Assembly (NCBI GenBank): GCA_020161065.1
Contig: JAIUPH010000018.1
Span: 1-64,000 of the forward strand
DNA from: Pseudomonadota bacterium
GTDB taxonomy: Bacteria > Pseudomonadota > Gammaproteobacteria > Burkholderiales > Burkholderiaceae_C
Direction: 5' to 3'
DNA length: 64,000 bases
How positions within the stretch are numbered: the stretch's first letter is position 1; every line of letters begins with the position of its first letter. Positions 16,344 through 25,370 of the stretch are shown in pieces. Below the pieces are notes generated by a model. The model did not search any database. It was not told the DNA's origin and worked only from the letters and a program-made list of their open reading frames with translations. The position numbers and the translations under genes were made by a program.

Positions 16344-17864
16344 CTACACCGGCGCCATGCGCAAGGCCGCCGCGTCGGGCGCCAGGCCGTCGAACACCGG
16401 CGGATGGGTGACGATGGACTTCAGCTCGGGCCGCGGCTTGCGCAGCGCCGCCAGGTCGGGCCGGGGACGTTCGGTTTCCGGGTTGGCCGCCAGCGCCTGC
16501 TGCAGCGCGTGGGCGGCGGCCAGCAACTCGGCGTCGCCGTGCCGGCGGCCGACGACTTGCAGCCCGAAGGGCATGCCTTGCTCGTCGCGCCCGCAGGGCA
16601 GCGACAGCGCCGGGTGCGCCGACAGCGTGACGCCGTAGCACAGCGCCAGCCAGCGGTAGTAGTTGGCCATGCGCTGGCCATCCACCACCTCGGCGTACAG
16701 CTCGGTCCAGGGGAAAGGCGACACCGGCAGCACCGGCGCGACGATCAGGTCCACGCGCTCCAGCGCCTGCGCGAAGGCGCGCGCGATGCGCGTCTGCGCC
16801 TGGTGCGCGCGGGCGCGGTCGGCCAGCGTGATGCCGCGCGCCAGCTCGACATTGGCGCGCACGTTGGGGCCCAGCGTGGCGGGGTCGCAATCGCCGAAGC
16901 CGGCGACGAAGGCCTCGGCACGGATCACGTCGAAGGCGAAGTCGGCCTCGCCCAGGTCGATGTGCAAAGGCTCCACCGCAGCCACGTGCGGCGCGAGGGC
17001 CGCCACGCGGGCGCGCAGCACGCGGCGGATGGCGGGGTCGACGGCGGCGAAGCCGAAGTCTTCGCTGAACGCGACGCGCAGCCGCGAGAGGTCGCATGCG
17101 GGCAGCGGCCAGAAGGCGGCGGCGTCCGCCGGGTACGACAGCGCGTCGTGGCGGTCGAGGCCGACGCAGGCGGCCAGCATCAGCGCGGCGTCGGCCACGT
17201 CGCGGCCCATCGGCCCGAGCACCGAGATCGCCGACCAGCCGAGCGGCCGGCTGCGGTTGGCTACCAGCCCCGGGCTCGGCCGCAGGCCAACCACGCCGCA
17301 CAGCGCCGAAGGAATGCGCAGCGAGCCGCCGGTGTCGCTGCCGGTGCACAGCGGCAGCATGCCGGTGGCCAGCGCGGCGGCCGAGCCGCCCGACGAGCCG
17401 CCGGCGTTGAGCCGCGGGTCGAAAGGGTTGCCGGTGGCGCCCCACACCGGGTTGCGCGTGTTGCCGCCGGCGCCCATGTCGGGCGTGTTGGTCTTGCAGG
17501 CGACGATGGCGCCGGCCCGCCGCAGCTGCGCCACCAGGCCGTGGTCGGCCGCCGGCACGTGGCCGCGCAGCGCGATGTTGCCGCTGGTCGACAACAGGCC
17601 CTCGGTGTCCAGCAGGTCCTTCACGCCGAGCGGCAGGCCGTGCAGCAGCGGCAGCGGCGCGCCGCTCATCACCGCCGCCTCGGCGCGGCGGGCGGCTGCC
17701 AGCGCGCGTTCGAAGTCGGTCGCGCAGACGGCATTGACGGCCGGGTTCAGCGCCTCGATGCGCGCGATGCAGGCCTGCATCAGCTCCAGCGGCGAGAGCC
17801 GGCGCTGGCCGATCAGCCGGCGTTGTTCGACGGCGCCGAGCGCCAGCAGGTCGTCGTGGGTCAT
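16344..17864 (-). CDS. Amidase-signature family hydrolase
   Basis: 506 aa, full length. The Ser-cisSer-Lys triad is present: Lys82 in GLPLGVKDLL, Ser157/158 in NAGGSSGGSAAAL and nucleophile Ser181 in TGSDTGGSLRIP. Hydrolyses amide bonds (amides, aryl-amides, lactams or carbamates); substrate not predictable. It stands alone between the VapBC unit and the divergent HD-GYP gene, and is distinct from a second amidase at 50413-51816. Confidence 0.88.
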   Translation of the reverse strand: MTHDDLLALGAVEQRRLIGQRRLSPLELMQACIARIEALNPAVNAVCATDFERALAAARRAEAAVMSGAPLPLLHGLPLGVKDLLDTEGLLSTSGNIALRGHVPAADHGLVAQLRRAGAIVACKTNTPDMGAGGNTRNPVWGATGNPFDPRLNAGGSSGGSAAALATGMLPLCTGSDTGGSLRIPSALCGVVGLRPSPGLVANRSRPLGWSAISVLGPMGRDVADAALMLAACVGLDRHDALSYPADAAAFWPLPACDLSRLRVAFSEDFGFAAVDPAIRRVLRARVAALAPHVAAVEPLHIDLGEADFAFDVIRAEAFVAGFGDCDPATLGPNVRANVELARGITLADRARAHQAQTRIARAFAQALERVDLIVAPVLPVSPFPWTELYAEVVDGQRMANYYRWLALCYGVTLSAHPALSLPCGRDEQGMPFGLQVVGRRHGDAELLAAAHALQQALAANPETERPRPDLAALRKPRPELKSIVTHPPVFDGLAPDAAALRMAPV

Positions 17865-17966
17865 GGCCGCACCTTACCCGCATTGCAAATGGCGACCAAG
17901 CGGCCCTCAAGTTCCGCCGCCGGCGGCCGAAGAAGCCCTGACGAACCGCGTCATCAGGAGTCTTCG

Positions 17967-19232
17967 ATGAGCACGCCCGCCAATACCGCCCCTTTCTCCA
18001 CCGCCAATCCGCACGCGCTGGCCACCATCCTGGAGGCCAGCCAGACCAGGAGCATCATCGCCTCGCGCGACATCTTCGACCTCTCGGGCATCAAGCTGTG
18101 GGCGCGCGACCAGCCGGTGTCGGCCGAGTTGCAGCGCAAGCTGCTCGACCGCAAGCTGCGCAACCCGCTGGAAAGCTGCCTGATGGCCGAGGACGGCGTC
18201 ACCGCGCAGACGCTGCTCGAAGCCACCTGGGCGCTGGTGGACGGCGCCAGCCCGCTGGCGGCGCTGCTGCGGCCGCAGTCGCAGCGCATCCTGCAGGAGG
18301 TGGCGCACCTGCCGCTGCACTCGGTGGCGCAACTGCTGCTGACGGCCGGCCAGGCTTCGCGCCCCGAGTCGTTCGACCACGCGGTGCAGGCGATGGCGCT
18401 GGCCGGCACGCTGATGCTGCAGCACGGCGGCACGCTGGCCGAGGTGCGGCTGGCCATGCTGGGCGGGCTGCTGCACGACCTGGGCGAGATGTACATCGAC
18501 CCGCGCTACAACGAGGCCGACGCCGACCGCAGCCTGGACTTCGTGAGCTACCAGCAGCTCGTCGTGCACCCGCACGTCGGCAAGATGCTGCTCACGCAGT
18601 TGACCAACTACCCCGGCGCGCTGGCGCGCGCGGTGGCCGAGCACCACGAGCGGCTGGACGGCTCGGGCTACCCGCACGCGCTGCAGCGCGACGCGCTGTC
18701 GCCGCTGGGCCGGCTGCTGGCGGTGGTGGAAACCACGCTGGCGGTGCTGCGCGGCGACCAGCCCTGCCTGGCGCGCGCCAGCGTGGCGCTGCGCGTGGTG
18801 CCTGGCGAGTTCGACCTCGCGTGGGTGGGTGGCATCGCCGAGGCGGCGCGCGTCGAGCCGGCGCTGGCCGGCGGCTACGAGCCGGCCACGCTGAAGACGC
18901 GCCTGGCGCAGCTGGACGACGGCCTCACCGCCGCCCAGGCCTGCGCCCAGGCGCTGGACGGCAGCGCCGAATCGGCCTCGCTGAAGGCCACGCTGACGCT
19001 GGCCGGTCACCTGCTGGGCCGCTTGCGCACCGGCTGGACGGCCAGCGGCCTGTGGTGCACCGATTCGGTGGCCGCGCAGGACGCGGCCGAGCTCGACGCC
19101 ATCGAGAACGAGCTGTCGTTCCGGCTGCGCGCCATCGAACGCGCCGCGCTGCTGCGCGCCGGCGAACTGCCGGCCGAGGACATGAACCGCCTGCACCTGC
19201 TGTGCGACAGCCTGCGCTCGGTGGTCGGTTGA
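17967..19232 (+). CDS. HD-GYP-domain protein, candidate cyclic-di-GMP phosphodiesterase
   Basis: 421 aa; AGGAG at 17956-17960 supports the ATG at 17967. The central region has the HD-GYP set: His170-Asp171 in LLHDLGEMYIDP, HPHVGK at 201-206, and AEHHERLDGSGYP (224-236) giving H226, H227 and the GYP-type loop. These residues are those used to bind the metal centre and hydrolyse c-di-GMP. The N-terminal 130 and C-terminal 120 residues are not recognised; no membrane helix or receiver domain is seen, so it is a soluble enzyme whose input is unknown. Confidence 0.82.
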   Translation: MSTPANTAPFSTANPHALATILEASQTRSIIASRDIFDLSGIKLWARDQPVSAELQRKLLDRKLRNPLESCLMAEDGVTAQTLLEATWALVDGASPLAALLRPQSQRILQEVAHLPLHSVAQLLLTAGQASRPESFDHAVQAMALAGTLMLQHGGTLAEVRLAMLGGLLHDLGEMYIDPRYNEADADRSLDFVSYQQLVVHPHVGKMLLTQLTNYPGALARAVAEHHERLDGSGYPHALQRDALSPLGRLLAVVETTLAVLRGDQPCLARASVALRVVPGEFDLAWVGGIAEAARVEPALAGGYEPATLKTRLAQLDDGLTAAQACAQALDGSAESASLKATLTLAGHLLGRLRTGWTASGLWCTDSVAAQDAAELDAIENELSFRLRAIERAALLRAGELPAEDMNRLHLLCDSLRSVVG

Positions 19233-19330
19233 GCTGACGGCGGCGCCGAGCGGCGTCCAGCGGCGCCCAGCGGCGCGCCGCGCCGCCCGGCCCGCCCCGC
19301 CCCGCCCGGCCCGGCCCGGCCCGGCCGACA
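19233..19330. repeat. GC-rich low-complexity spacer
   Basis: Tandem imperfect blocks of GGCGCCCAGC/GGCGTCCAGC, then CCCGCCCCG and GGCCC runs. No gene. It can fold into strong hairpins and may end transcription of the HD-GYP gene, but there is no U-tract. Confidence 0.5.
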
Positions 19331-19339
19331 ATGCCGGCC

Positions 19340-19660
19340 ATGGGCATCGACAACGATCCACTGTGGCGGCTGCGCCATGCGCTGGCCGGGCTGGGGCTGG
19401 CGCTGCTGGGCTCGGTCTTCATCGCCGCGCTGCTGGGGCGCGTGCTGGGCGACTGGCTGGGGGACAGCTACGGGCTGCGCGTGGCCATCTACAGCGGCCT
19501 GCTGGTCTATGTGATCGCCGGCGCGGTGGTGCTGTTCCTCAAGGTGGCGCAGCACGAGACGCAGCCGCTGGCCGTCGGCCGCGTGCTGCGCTGGCTGGCC
19601 AGCCTGTGGCTGTGGCCGCTGCTGCTGCTGGCGCGGCGGCGCACGCCGCCGCCGCCGTGA
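19340..19660 (+). CDS. Small membrane protein, unknown
   Basis: 106 aa from the ATG at 19340 (ATG 19331 adds three residues). Three hydrophobic helices: residues about 11-31 (LAGLGLALLGSVFIAALLG), 48-66 (YSGLLVYVIAGAVVLFL) and 81-96 (LRWLASLWLWPLLLL), ending in RRRTPPPP. No family recognised. Its TGA stop lies in the first copy of a 9-bp microsatellite. Confidence 0.55.
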   Translation: MGIDNDPLWRLRHALAGLGLALLGSVFIAALLGRVLGDWLGDSYGLRVAIYSGLLVYVIAGAVVLFLKVAQHETQPLAVGRVLRWLASLWLWPLLLLARRRTPPPP

Positions 19661-19763
19661 CGACGGCGACGACTGCGACGACGGCGACGACTGCGACGAC
19701 TGCGACGACTGCGACGACTGCGACGACTGCGACGACTGCGACGACTGCGACTACTGCGACTGC
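19659..19763. repeat. Microsatellite of 11 copies of a 9-bp unit (GACGACTGC)
   Basis: Eleven 9-bp copies from 19659 to 19757 plus a partial one. Two copies read GACGACGGC and one GACTACTGC; the rest are exact. It lies between two convergent genes, supplying the stop of the membrane-protein gene at its left end and the stop of the carbonic anhydrase gene (TAG on the minus strand at 19751-19753) at its right end. In one plus frame it would encode Asp-Asp-Cys repeats, in one minus frame Ser-Gln-Ser repeats. Confidence 0.95.
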
Positions 19764-20887
19764 TTGATCAGCCGCCCCGCGGCCTGCTGCACCGGGCGCG
19801 CGTTCATCGGGTACAGGCGGGCGAAGATGTCGATCTGCGCTTGCGACACCGCCACCGGCTGGCGCATCACCATCCACAGCACGCCTTCGCTGCAAGGCGG
19901 CGTGGTCAGCGATCCCATGTAGGTGTAGTAGCCGCGGTCGGCCGGCACCAGGTGGTTCAAGTCCAGCGAGGCGCCGGACATCTGCTCCATGCCTTTTTCC
20001 AGCGGCAGGTTGTTCCACACGCTTTGCACCACCGGCTGCGGCGCGCCGCGCTCGAGCAGCAGGCCCACCACGGCCAGGCGGCCTTCGGGGTCCTTGTGCA
20101 CGAGGTGCAGGCTCATGTCGTACTGGCGGCCGTTGATGCGCTCTTCCGACGGCCGGTGGAAGTGGAACTGCACCAGCTCGTAGCGCCGGCCGCCCACCTG
20201 GATGCTGTTGCCGCCGCCGATGTTGACCTGCACCGTATGGCCGTTGTCGACCACGTTGAAGCCGCTGGCGCGGTAGTCGAACTGCACCGGCTCGAGGTCG
20301 ACCGCGATGCCGCCGCGCACGTCGATCGGGCTTTGCCGCTGGCCCATGCTGCACAGCTGGAACTCGGGCTTCAGGCCGCCCCAAGCGGCGGGGCCGCCTT
20401 CGCCGGCATAACTCCAATGCGCGGCGTGGCCGGCGCCGGCGGCCTGCTCGGCGCGGTGGGCGTCCACCGCGGCCAGCACCGCCGCCGAGGGCCGGCGCGG
20501 CGCCGCCGAGCGGCCGGGCGCGGGCGCCGCGCCGTGGCCGTCGTGCGCCGCCGGCTCGGCATCGGCCTTGGTGCTGACGCGCACGAGGTTGGCGCTCTTG
20601 GCCTCCGGCGGCCGCGTGGCGCCCAGCTTGGCGGCCAGGCGTTCGCGCAAGGCGTCGAGGTCGCCGCTGGCGGCGGCCGGCTTGGCGGCGGCCGCCTTCG
20701 GCTCGGCCTTGGCTTCGGACTTGTGTTCTGCCTTGGCCTCGGCCTTGTGTTCTGCCTTGGGTTCAGCCTTGGGCTCGGCCTTCGGCGCGGCGTGCTCCGA
20801 CGACGCCGTGGCCGGCGCGGCGCCGAGCGCCGCCGCCAGCGCGAGGCAGGCCAGGGTGAGGGATGTGCGTGCGTGATGTCGGGTCAT
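19751..20887 (-). CDS. Periplasmic alpha-carbonic anhydrase with a Lys/Ala/Glu repeat region
   Basis: 378 aa. Residues 1-29 are a signal peptide. Residues 33-68 are a KAEPKAEHKAEAK-type charged repeat, then a Pro/Ala linker to about 155. The catalytic domain starts with HWSYAGEGGPAAWG, has QSPIDV (185-190) and zinc ligands His242, His244 (VQFHFHRPSEE) and His261 (SLHLVHKD), and ends with GSLTTPPCSEGVLW. It hydrates CO2 in the periplasm. The roughly 125-residue N-terminal extension is unusual for bacterial alpha-CAs and could bind the wall or membrane. The last residues KQSQ are encoded inside the 9-bp microsatellite. Confidence 0.93.
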   Translation of the reverse strand: MTRHHARTSLTLACLALAAALGAAPATASSEHAAPKAEPKAEPKAEHKAEAKAEHKSEAKAEPKAAAAKPAAASGDLDALRERLAAKLGATRPPEAKSANLVRVSTKADAEPAAHDGHGAAPAPGRSAAPRRPSAAVLAAVDAHRAEQAAGAGHAAHWSYAGEGGPAAWGGLKPEFQLCSMGQRQSPIDVRGGIAVDLEPVQFDYRASGFNVVDNGHTVQVNIGGGNSIQVGGRRYELVQFHFHRPSEERINGRQYDMSLHLVHKDPEGRLAVVGLLLERGAPQPVVQSVWNNLPLEKGMEQMSGASLDLNHLVPADRGYYTYMGSLTTPPCSEGVLWMVMRQPVAVSQAQIDIFARLYPMNARPVQQAAGRLIKQSQ

Positions 20888-20953
20888 GGGGCTCTCCGTC
20901 CTGACCTATCGGCATGACGGCGGGCCGACTTGAGCCCGCGACCCTCGCGACGC

Positions 20954-22162
20954 TCAGCCCGGCAGCCGCCGCTTGACCCAGGTCCAGGCCAGCAGCCCGG
21001 CGCCGCCCAGCAGCAGCGAGGCCACGGCCAGCGCCAGCGGCGAATGCATCACCAGCGGCGCCAGCACGCCGGCCACCACGCCGTTGGCCAGGCTGCCCAG
21101 CGACGACTGCACCGACGAGGCCATGCCGCGCCGCTCGGGCACCAGTTCCAGCAGCAGCAGCGTGACCACCGGCGTCATCATCGACCAGCCGAACGCGTAG
21201 ATCGCGATCGGCACGATGGCCCACGCCGGGTGCGGCGGCAGCAGCGCGGTCAGCGCCACGTTGAGCAGGCTGATGCCCATCATCACGCGGTAGCCCCAGC
21301 GCACCTGCACGCGCGGCGCCACCTTGCCGGCCAGCCGCCCCGAGGCCCAGGCGCCGCCCATCACGCCGCTGACGGTGCACACGAAGAACCAGAAGAACTG
21401 CGTCGGCGCCAGCTGCAGGTGCTCGCCCAGGAACACCGGCGTGCTCAGCACGTAGAGGAACATGCCGTTGAACGGAATGCCGCTGGCCACCGACAGCGCC
21501 AGGAAGCGCCCGCCGCCCACCATCTGCGCATAGCCGCGCAGCAGCGGCGCGGGGTGGAAGGGCTGCGCCGCGCCCGGCGCCAGCGTCTCGGGCAGCCAGC
21601 GCCAGTTGACCAGCCACAGCGCGCCGCCCACGGCCACCAGCAGCCAGAAGATGGCGCGCCAGCCGACGGCGTCGAACAGCAGGCCGCCGACCATCGGCGC
21701 CAGCGCCGGCGCGATGCCGAACCAGATCGTCACCTGCGACAGCATGCGCTGCGCCTCCACCGGCGCGTAGAGGTCGCGCACGATCACCCGCGACACCACC
21801 ATGCCGGCGCCGGCCGACATCCCCTGCAGCGCGCGGCAGGCGACCAGCATGCCGATCGAATCGGCGAGCGCGCAGCCGACCGAGGCCAGCGTGAACACGG
21901 CGATGCCGCCCAGCACCACCGGCCGCCGGCCGTAGGCATCGGCCAGCGCGCCGTGGAACAGGTTCATCGCGGCGAAGCCGAACAGGTAGGCCGACAGCGT
22001 CTGCTGCATCTGCAGCGGCGTGGCGCCCAGCGAACGCGCGATGCCGGTGAACGCCGGCAGGTAGGTGTCGATCGAGAAGGGGCCGAGGGTGCTCAGGCCT
22101 GCCAGCAGCAGGGCCAGCGTCCAGCGCGGGCCGGCCCAGTGGCGTGAAACGTCAGCAGTCAA
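20954..22162 (-). CDS. MFS multidrug exporter, Bcr/CflA type
   Basis: 402 aa with 12 membrane helices. The loop 2-3 motif is LFHGALADAYGRRPVVLGG and helix 1 has FSIDTYLPAFTGIARSLG, typical of the DHA1 Bcr/CflA drug exporters; RALQGMSAGAGMVVSRVIVRDL is motif B/C-like. Proton-driven export of drugs or metabolites. Divergent from the dioxygenase-like gene (97 bp between them). Confidence 0.88.
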   Translation of the reverse strand: MTADVSRHWAGPRWTLALLLAGLSTLGPFSIDTYLPAFTGIARSLGATPLQMQQTLSAYLFGFAAMNLFHGALADAYGRRPVVLGGIAVFTLASVGCALADSIGMLVACRALQGMSAGAGMVVSRVIVRDLYAPVEAQRMLSQVTIWFGIAPALAPMVGGLLFDAVGWRAIFWLLVAVGGALWLVNWRWLPETLAPGAAQPFHPAPLLRGYAQMVGGGRFLALSVASGIPFNGMFLYVLSTPVFLGEHLQLAPTQFFWFFVCTVSGVMGGAWASGRLAGKVAPRVQVRWGYRVMMGISLLNVALTALLPPHPAWAIVPIAIYAFGWSMMTPVVTLLLLELVPERRGMASSVQSSLGSLANGVVAGVLAPLVMHSPLALAVASLLLGGAGLLAWTWVKRRLPG

Positions 22163-22258
22163 GCGCGGCAGTCTACGCGCCGCGCCCTGCCCCGGCCGGG
22201 TGCCGGGTCATGCGGCGCGTGCTTCAATCGGCGCCGTCACCGCACGGAGGCCCACCCC

Positions 22259-22933
22259 ATGCCCGCACCCCGCCGCCGCCTGCTGCTGGCCGCCGGCCTG
22301 GCCTTGCCGGCCTGGCTGGGCGCCGCCACCATCGCCACGCCGCGCCGCGTGATCGCGCCGATGACCGAAGGGCCGTTCTACCCGGCCGCCGGCTGGCGCG
22401 CGCGCAACCCCGTCAACACCGAGGACTGGGACGCCGACCTCACCCGCGTGCGCCACGGCGGCCAGGTGCTGCAGGCGCGCGGCGAGACGCTGGGCCTGCA
22501 GTTGCGCGTGATCGACCGCGAAGGCCGCGTGATCGACGGCTGCGAGGTCGAGATCTGGCAATGCGACACGCTGCGCGCCTACCGCCACCCAAGCGTGGCG
22601 GCCGAGCCGGGGCGCTACGACCCCGGCTTCCAGGGCTTCGGCGCCGCGCGCGGCGGGCGCGACGGCGAAGTGGCCTTCCGCACCATCCGCCCGGTGCCCT
22701 ACCCCGGCCGCACGCCGCACATCCACGTCAAGCTGCGCCACGCCAGCTTCGGCGACGTGACCTCGCAGTTGTTCGTCGACGGCGACGCCGGCAATGCGCG
22801 CGACTTCCTGTGGCGCCAGCTCGACCCCGACGAGCGCGAGGCGCTGGCGATGCGGCTGCAGCCGGCCGCCGCGGCCGCCGCGGGCAGCGAACTGCGCTGG
22901 CAGGTGCAGCAGACGCTGGTGCTGCCGGCCTGA
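22259..22933 (+). CDS. Exported intradiol-dioxygenase-like protein
   Basis: 224 aa. An arginine-rich start (RRRLLLAAGLALPAW) gives a Sec or Tat signal. The rest is the intradiol ring-cleavage fold: TEGPFYP (36-42), DGCEVEIWQCDTLRAYRHP, and PGRTPHIHVKLRHASF with the two iron-binding histidines; RYDPGFQGFG supplies tyrosine positions. Cytoplasmic relatives cleave catechol or protocatechuate; secreted versions of this family are poorly understood. It lacks the second subunit seen in PcaGH. It converges on rnpB with only about 10 bp between them. Confidence 0.8.
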   Translation: MPAPRRRLLLAAGLALPAWLGAATIATPRRVIAPMTEGPFYPAAGWRARNPVNTEDWDADLTRVRHGGQVLQARGETLGLQLRVIDREGRVIDGCEVEIWQCDTLRAYRHPSVAAEPGRYDPGFQGFGAARGGRDGEVAFRTIRPVPYPGRTPHIHVKLRHASFGDVTSQLFVDGDAGNARDFLWRQLDPDEREALAMRLQPAAAAAAGSELRWQVQQTLVLPA

Positions 22934-22942
22934 CCGAACAAA

Positions 22943-23277
22943 CTGTGAAGCAGGCCGATAGGCCGGATTCTGTGCGGCGGCCGCCTTCCGAAAAAGACGC
23001 CCGCCGTGACCGCCATTCCTCTGGGCCGGGTGTCGCCACCACGGCTCGATGCCACCTACCCGCCGGCTCCGCGGGCCACGTCAACGCCGGCCTACTTGGT
23101 GTTGCTGCGCGCAGAGATTGCCCGTTTCACCCGGCCCTTGCGGGCCGACTCGTCTCTGTTGCTCTGATCCTCACCTCGCGGTGGAGAGCCGTTAGCTCCT
23201 GCGCTGCCCTGTGCAGTCCGGACCTTCCTCCAGTGCCGTGTTTCCACGCTCGCACCAGCGGCGGTCTGGCCTGCTTC
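22943..23277 (-). ncRNA. rnpB: RNase P RNA, bacterial class A
   Basis: About 335 nt on the minus strand, the catalytic RNA that trims tRNA 5' ends. The 5' end GAAGCAGGCCAGACCGCCG pairs with the 3' end CGGCCTATCGGCCTGCTTC (helices P1-P3 region). Conserved core blocks visible on the minus strand are GAGGAAGGTCCGGAC (CR-I), ACAGGGCAG, the loop AACGGGCAATCTC and AGAATCCGGCC near the 3' end. Ends are placed by analogy with E. coli M1 RNA and may be off by a few bases. Confidence 0.95.
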
Positions 23278-23304
23278 ACGGGGGCGATTGTCCCATCAAC
23301 GACG

Positions 23305-23324
23305 CAGGGCCCCGAAGGGCCCTG
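23305..23324 (-). terminator. Strong hairpin after htpX
   Basis: Perfect 8-bp stem CAGGGCCC/GGGCCCTG with a TTCG tetraloop on the minus strand, extended by ACGAC/GTCGT beyond one mismatch. It lies 7 bp after the htpX stop and before rnpB, and there is no long U-tract. Likely ends htpX transcription, while the sequence between it and rnpB must hold the rnpB promoter. Confidence 0.65.
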
Positions 23325-23331
23325 GTCGTGA

Positions 23332-24207
23332 TCACTGCGCCTGCTGCAGCGCGCGGATGCGGTCTTCGATCGGCGGGTGGGTGGAGAACAGCGCCATCAC
23401 GCCGCTGGGCTTGCCGCTGATGCCCATCGCTTCCACCGAGCGCGGCAGCTCGCCCGGGTTGAGGCCGCCCAGGCGGGCCAGCGCGTTGATCATCGGCTGC
23501 TTGCGGCCCATCAGTTGCGCCGAGCCGGCGTCGGCGCGGTACTCGCGCTGGCGCGAGAACCAGGCCACGATGATCGACGCCAGCAGGCCCAGCACGAGGT
23601 CGAGCACGACCGTGGTGACCATGTAGCCGATGCCGACGCCGTCGCGGTCGTTGCGCAGCACCACGCGGTCGACGAAGTAGCCGATCACGCGCGAGAGGAA
23701 GACCACGAAGGTGTTCATCACGCCCTGGATCAGCGTCAGCGTCACCATGTCGCCGTTGGCGATGTGCGCCACCTCGTGGCCGATGACGGCCTCGACCTCT
23801 TCCCGGCTCATGCTCTGCAGCAGCCCGGTGGAGACGGCCACCAGCGCCGAGTTCTTGAACGCGCCGGTGGCGAAGGCGTTGGGCTCGCCTTCGTACAGCG
23901 CGACCTCGGGCATGCCGATGCCGGCCTTCTGCGCAAAGCCCTGCACGGTGCCGACGATCCAGCGGTGCGTCGGGTCGGGCGAGTCGTTGATGACCTGCGC
24001 GCCGGTGCTCCACTTGGCCATCGGCTTGCTCATCAGCAGCGAGATGATGGCGCCGCCGAAGCCCATGATCAGCGCAAAGCCCAGCAACTGGCCGAGTTGC
24101 AGCCCGTTGGCCGTGAGGTAGCGGTTGACGCCCAGCAGGCTGGCCGCGATGCCCAGCACCAGCATGACGGCCAGGTTGGTCACGATGAACAGCGCGATGC
24201 GTTTCAT
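23332..24207 (-). CDS. htpX: Membrane zinc metalloprotease HtpX
   Basis: 291 aa. Two N-terminal membrane helices (about 5-27 and 36-58), then the M48 peptidase domain with the zinc motif [10 protein letters not shown] (144-153) and two further membrane helices around 160-210. HtpX degrades misfolded inner-membrane proteins together with FtsH. The conserved ends [11 protein letters not shown] and [10 protein letters not shown] are present, so it is full length. Confidence 0.95.
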   Translation of the reverse strand: MKRIALFIVTNLAVMLVLGIAASLLGVNRYLTANGLQLGQLLGFALIMGFGGAIISLLMSKPMAKWSTGAQVINDSPDPTHRWIVGTVQGFAQKAGIGMPEVALYEGEPNAFATGAFKNSALVAVSTGLLQSMSREEVEAVIGHEVAHIANGDMVTLTLIQGVMNTFVVFLSRVIGYFVDRVVLRNDRDGVGIGYMVTTVVLDLVLGLLASIIVAWFSRQREYRADAGSAQLMGRKQPMINALARLGGLNPGELPRSVEAMGISGKPSGVMALFSTHPPIEDRIRALQQAQ

Positions 24208-24254
24208 GGAAGGCGGCCCGGCAAGGGGCCCATCGGTTGGAGACAGCGGCGATC

Positions 24255-25367
24255 TTAGGGCGGCGGCCCGGGTTTCAAGTCGGCCCGCGCCGGCTGGGGG
24301 TTTGCACCCGCCCCGGCTGGGGTCTTGAGCCGCCAGTGCAGGGTCTCGCCGGCGCGCAGCGGCTTGATCAGCGCGTCGCCGAAGGGCAGCGTGGCGGGCA
24401 GCGTCCAGTCTTCGCGCGCCAGCGTCACGGTGCCGCGGTTGCGCGGCAGGCCGTAGAAGTCGGGGCCGTTGAAGCTGGCGAAGGCTTCCAGTTGCTCCAG
24501 CGCGCCGGCGGCCTCGAAGGCCTGGGCGTACAGCTCCAGCGCCGCCGGCGCCGTGAAGCAGCCGGCGCCGCAGACGCTTTGCTCCTTCAGCGCCGCCGCG
24601 TGCGGCGCGCTGTCGGTGCCGAGGAAGAACTTCGGGCTGCCCGAGGCGGCGGCCGCCACCAGCGCCAGGCGGTGCTGCTCGCGCTTGAGCACCGGCAGGC
24701 AGTAGTAGTGCGGCCGCAGGCCGCCGAGGAACAGCGCGTTGCGGTTATAGAGCAGGTGGTGCGCGGTGATGGTGGCCGCGGTGTGGGCGTCGGCCGCGGC
24801 AACGTAGGCGGCGGCCTCGGCGGTGGTGATGTGCTCGAACACCACCTTCAGCGCGGGGAAGTCGCGGCGCAGCGGCTGCATCACGCGATCGATGAACACC
24901 GCCTCGCGGTCGAACAGGTCGACCGCCGGGTCGGTCACCTCGCCGTGCACCAGCAGCAGCAGGCCTTCGCGCTGCATCGCCTCCAGCGTGGCGTAAGTCT
25001 TGCGGATGTCGGTCACGCCGTCGTCGCTGTTGGTCGTCGCGCCGGCGGGGTAGAGCTTGAGTGCGACGATGCCGGCCGCCTTGGCGCGCACGATTTCGTC
25101 GGGCGTGGTGCCGTCGGTCAGGTACAGCGTCATCAGCGGCTGGAAGTCGGCCCCCGCCGGCAGCGCGGCGACGATGCGCTCGCGGTAGGCCAGCGCCTGC
25201 GCGGTGGTGGTGACCGGCGGCCGCAGGTTGGGCATGACGATCGCGCGCGCGAACTGCGCCGCGCTGTGCGGCAGCACCGCCGCCAGCGCGGCGCCGTCGC
25301 GCAGGTGCAGATGCCAGTCGTCGGGGCGGGTGATCGTCAGCGTCAGGGTGGGCATGGGGTGGGTCAT
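24255..25367 (-). CDS. pyrC: Dihydroorotase, class II PyrC
   Basis: 370 aa; converts carbamoyl-aspartate to dihydroorotate in pyrimidine synthesis. Zinc site: His19 and His21 in [10 protein letters not shown], the carbamylated Lys in [14 protein letters not shown], and FEHITT and [10 protein letters not shown] further on; catalytic Asp in FLGTDSAPH. Typical length about 345 aa; the C-terminus carries roughly 20 extra Ala/Pro-rich residues. It begins 3 bp after the LysR gene ends, same strand. Confidence 0.95.
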   Translation of the reverse strand: MTHPMPTLTLTITRPDDWHLHLRDGAALAAVLPHSAAQFARAIVMPNLRPPVTTTAQALAYRERIVAALPAGADFQPLMTLYLTDGTTPDEIVRAKAAGIVALKLYPAGATTNSDDGVTDIRKTYATLEAMQREGLLLLVHGEVTDPAVDLFDREAVFIDRVMQPLRRDFPALKVVFEHITTAEAAAYVAAADAHTAATITAHHLLYNRNALFLGGLRPHYYCLPVLKREQHRLALVAAAASGSPKFFLGTDSAPHAAALKEQSVCGAGCFTAPAALELYAQAFEAAGALEQLEAFASFNGPDFYGLPRNRGTVTLAREDWTLPATLPFGDALIKPLRAGETLHWRLKTPAGAGANPQPARADLKPGPPP

Positions 25368-25370
25368 GGT

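Noticed and set aside
16404-17966. Long in-frame N-terminal extension of the HD-GYP protein
   Set aside because: It is antisense to the amidase and has no homology; AGGAG and ATG at 17967 give a better start.
19659-19763. CRISPR-like array
   Set aside because: Repeat unit is 9 bp with no spacers; it is a microsatellite.
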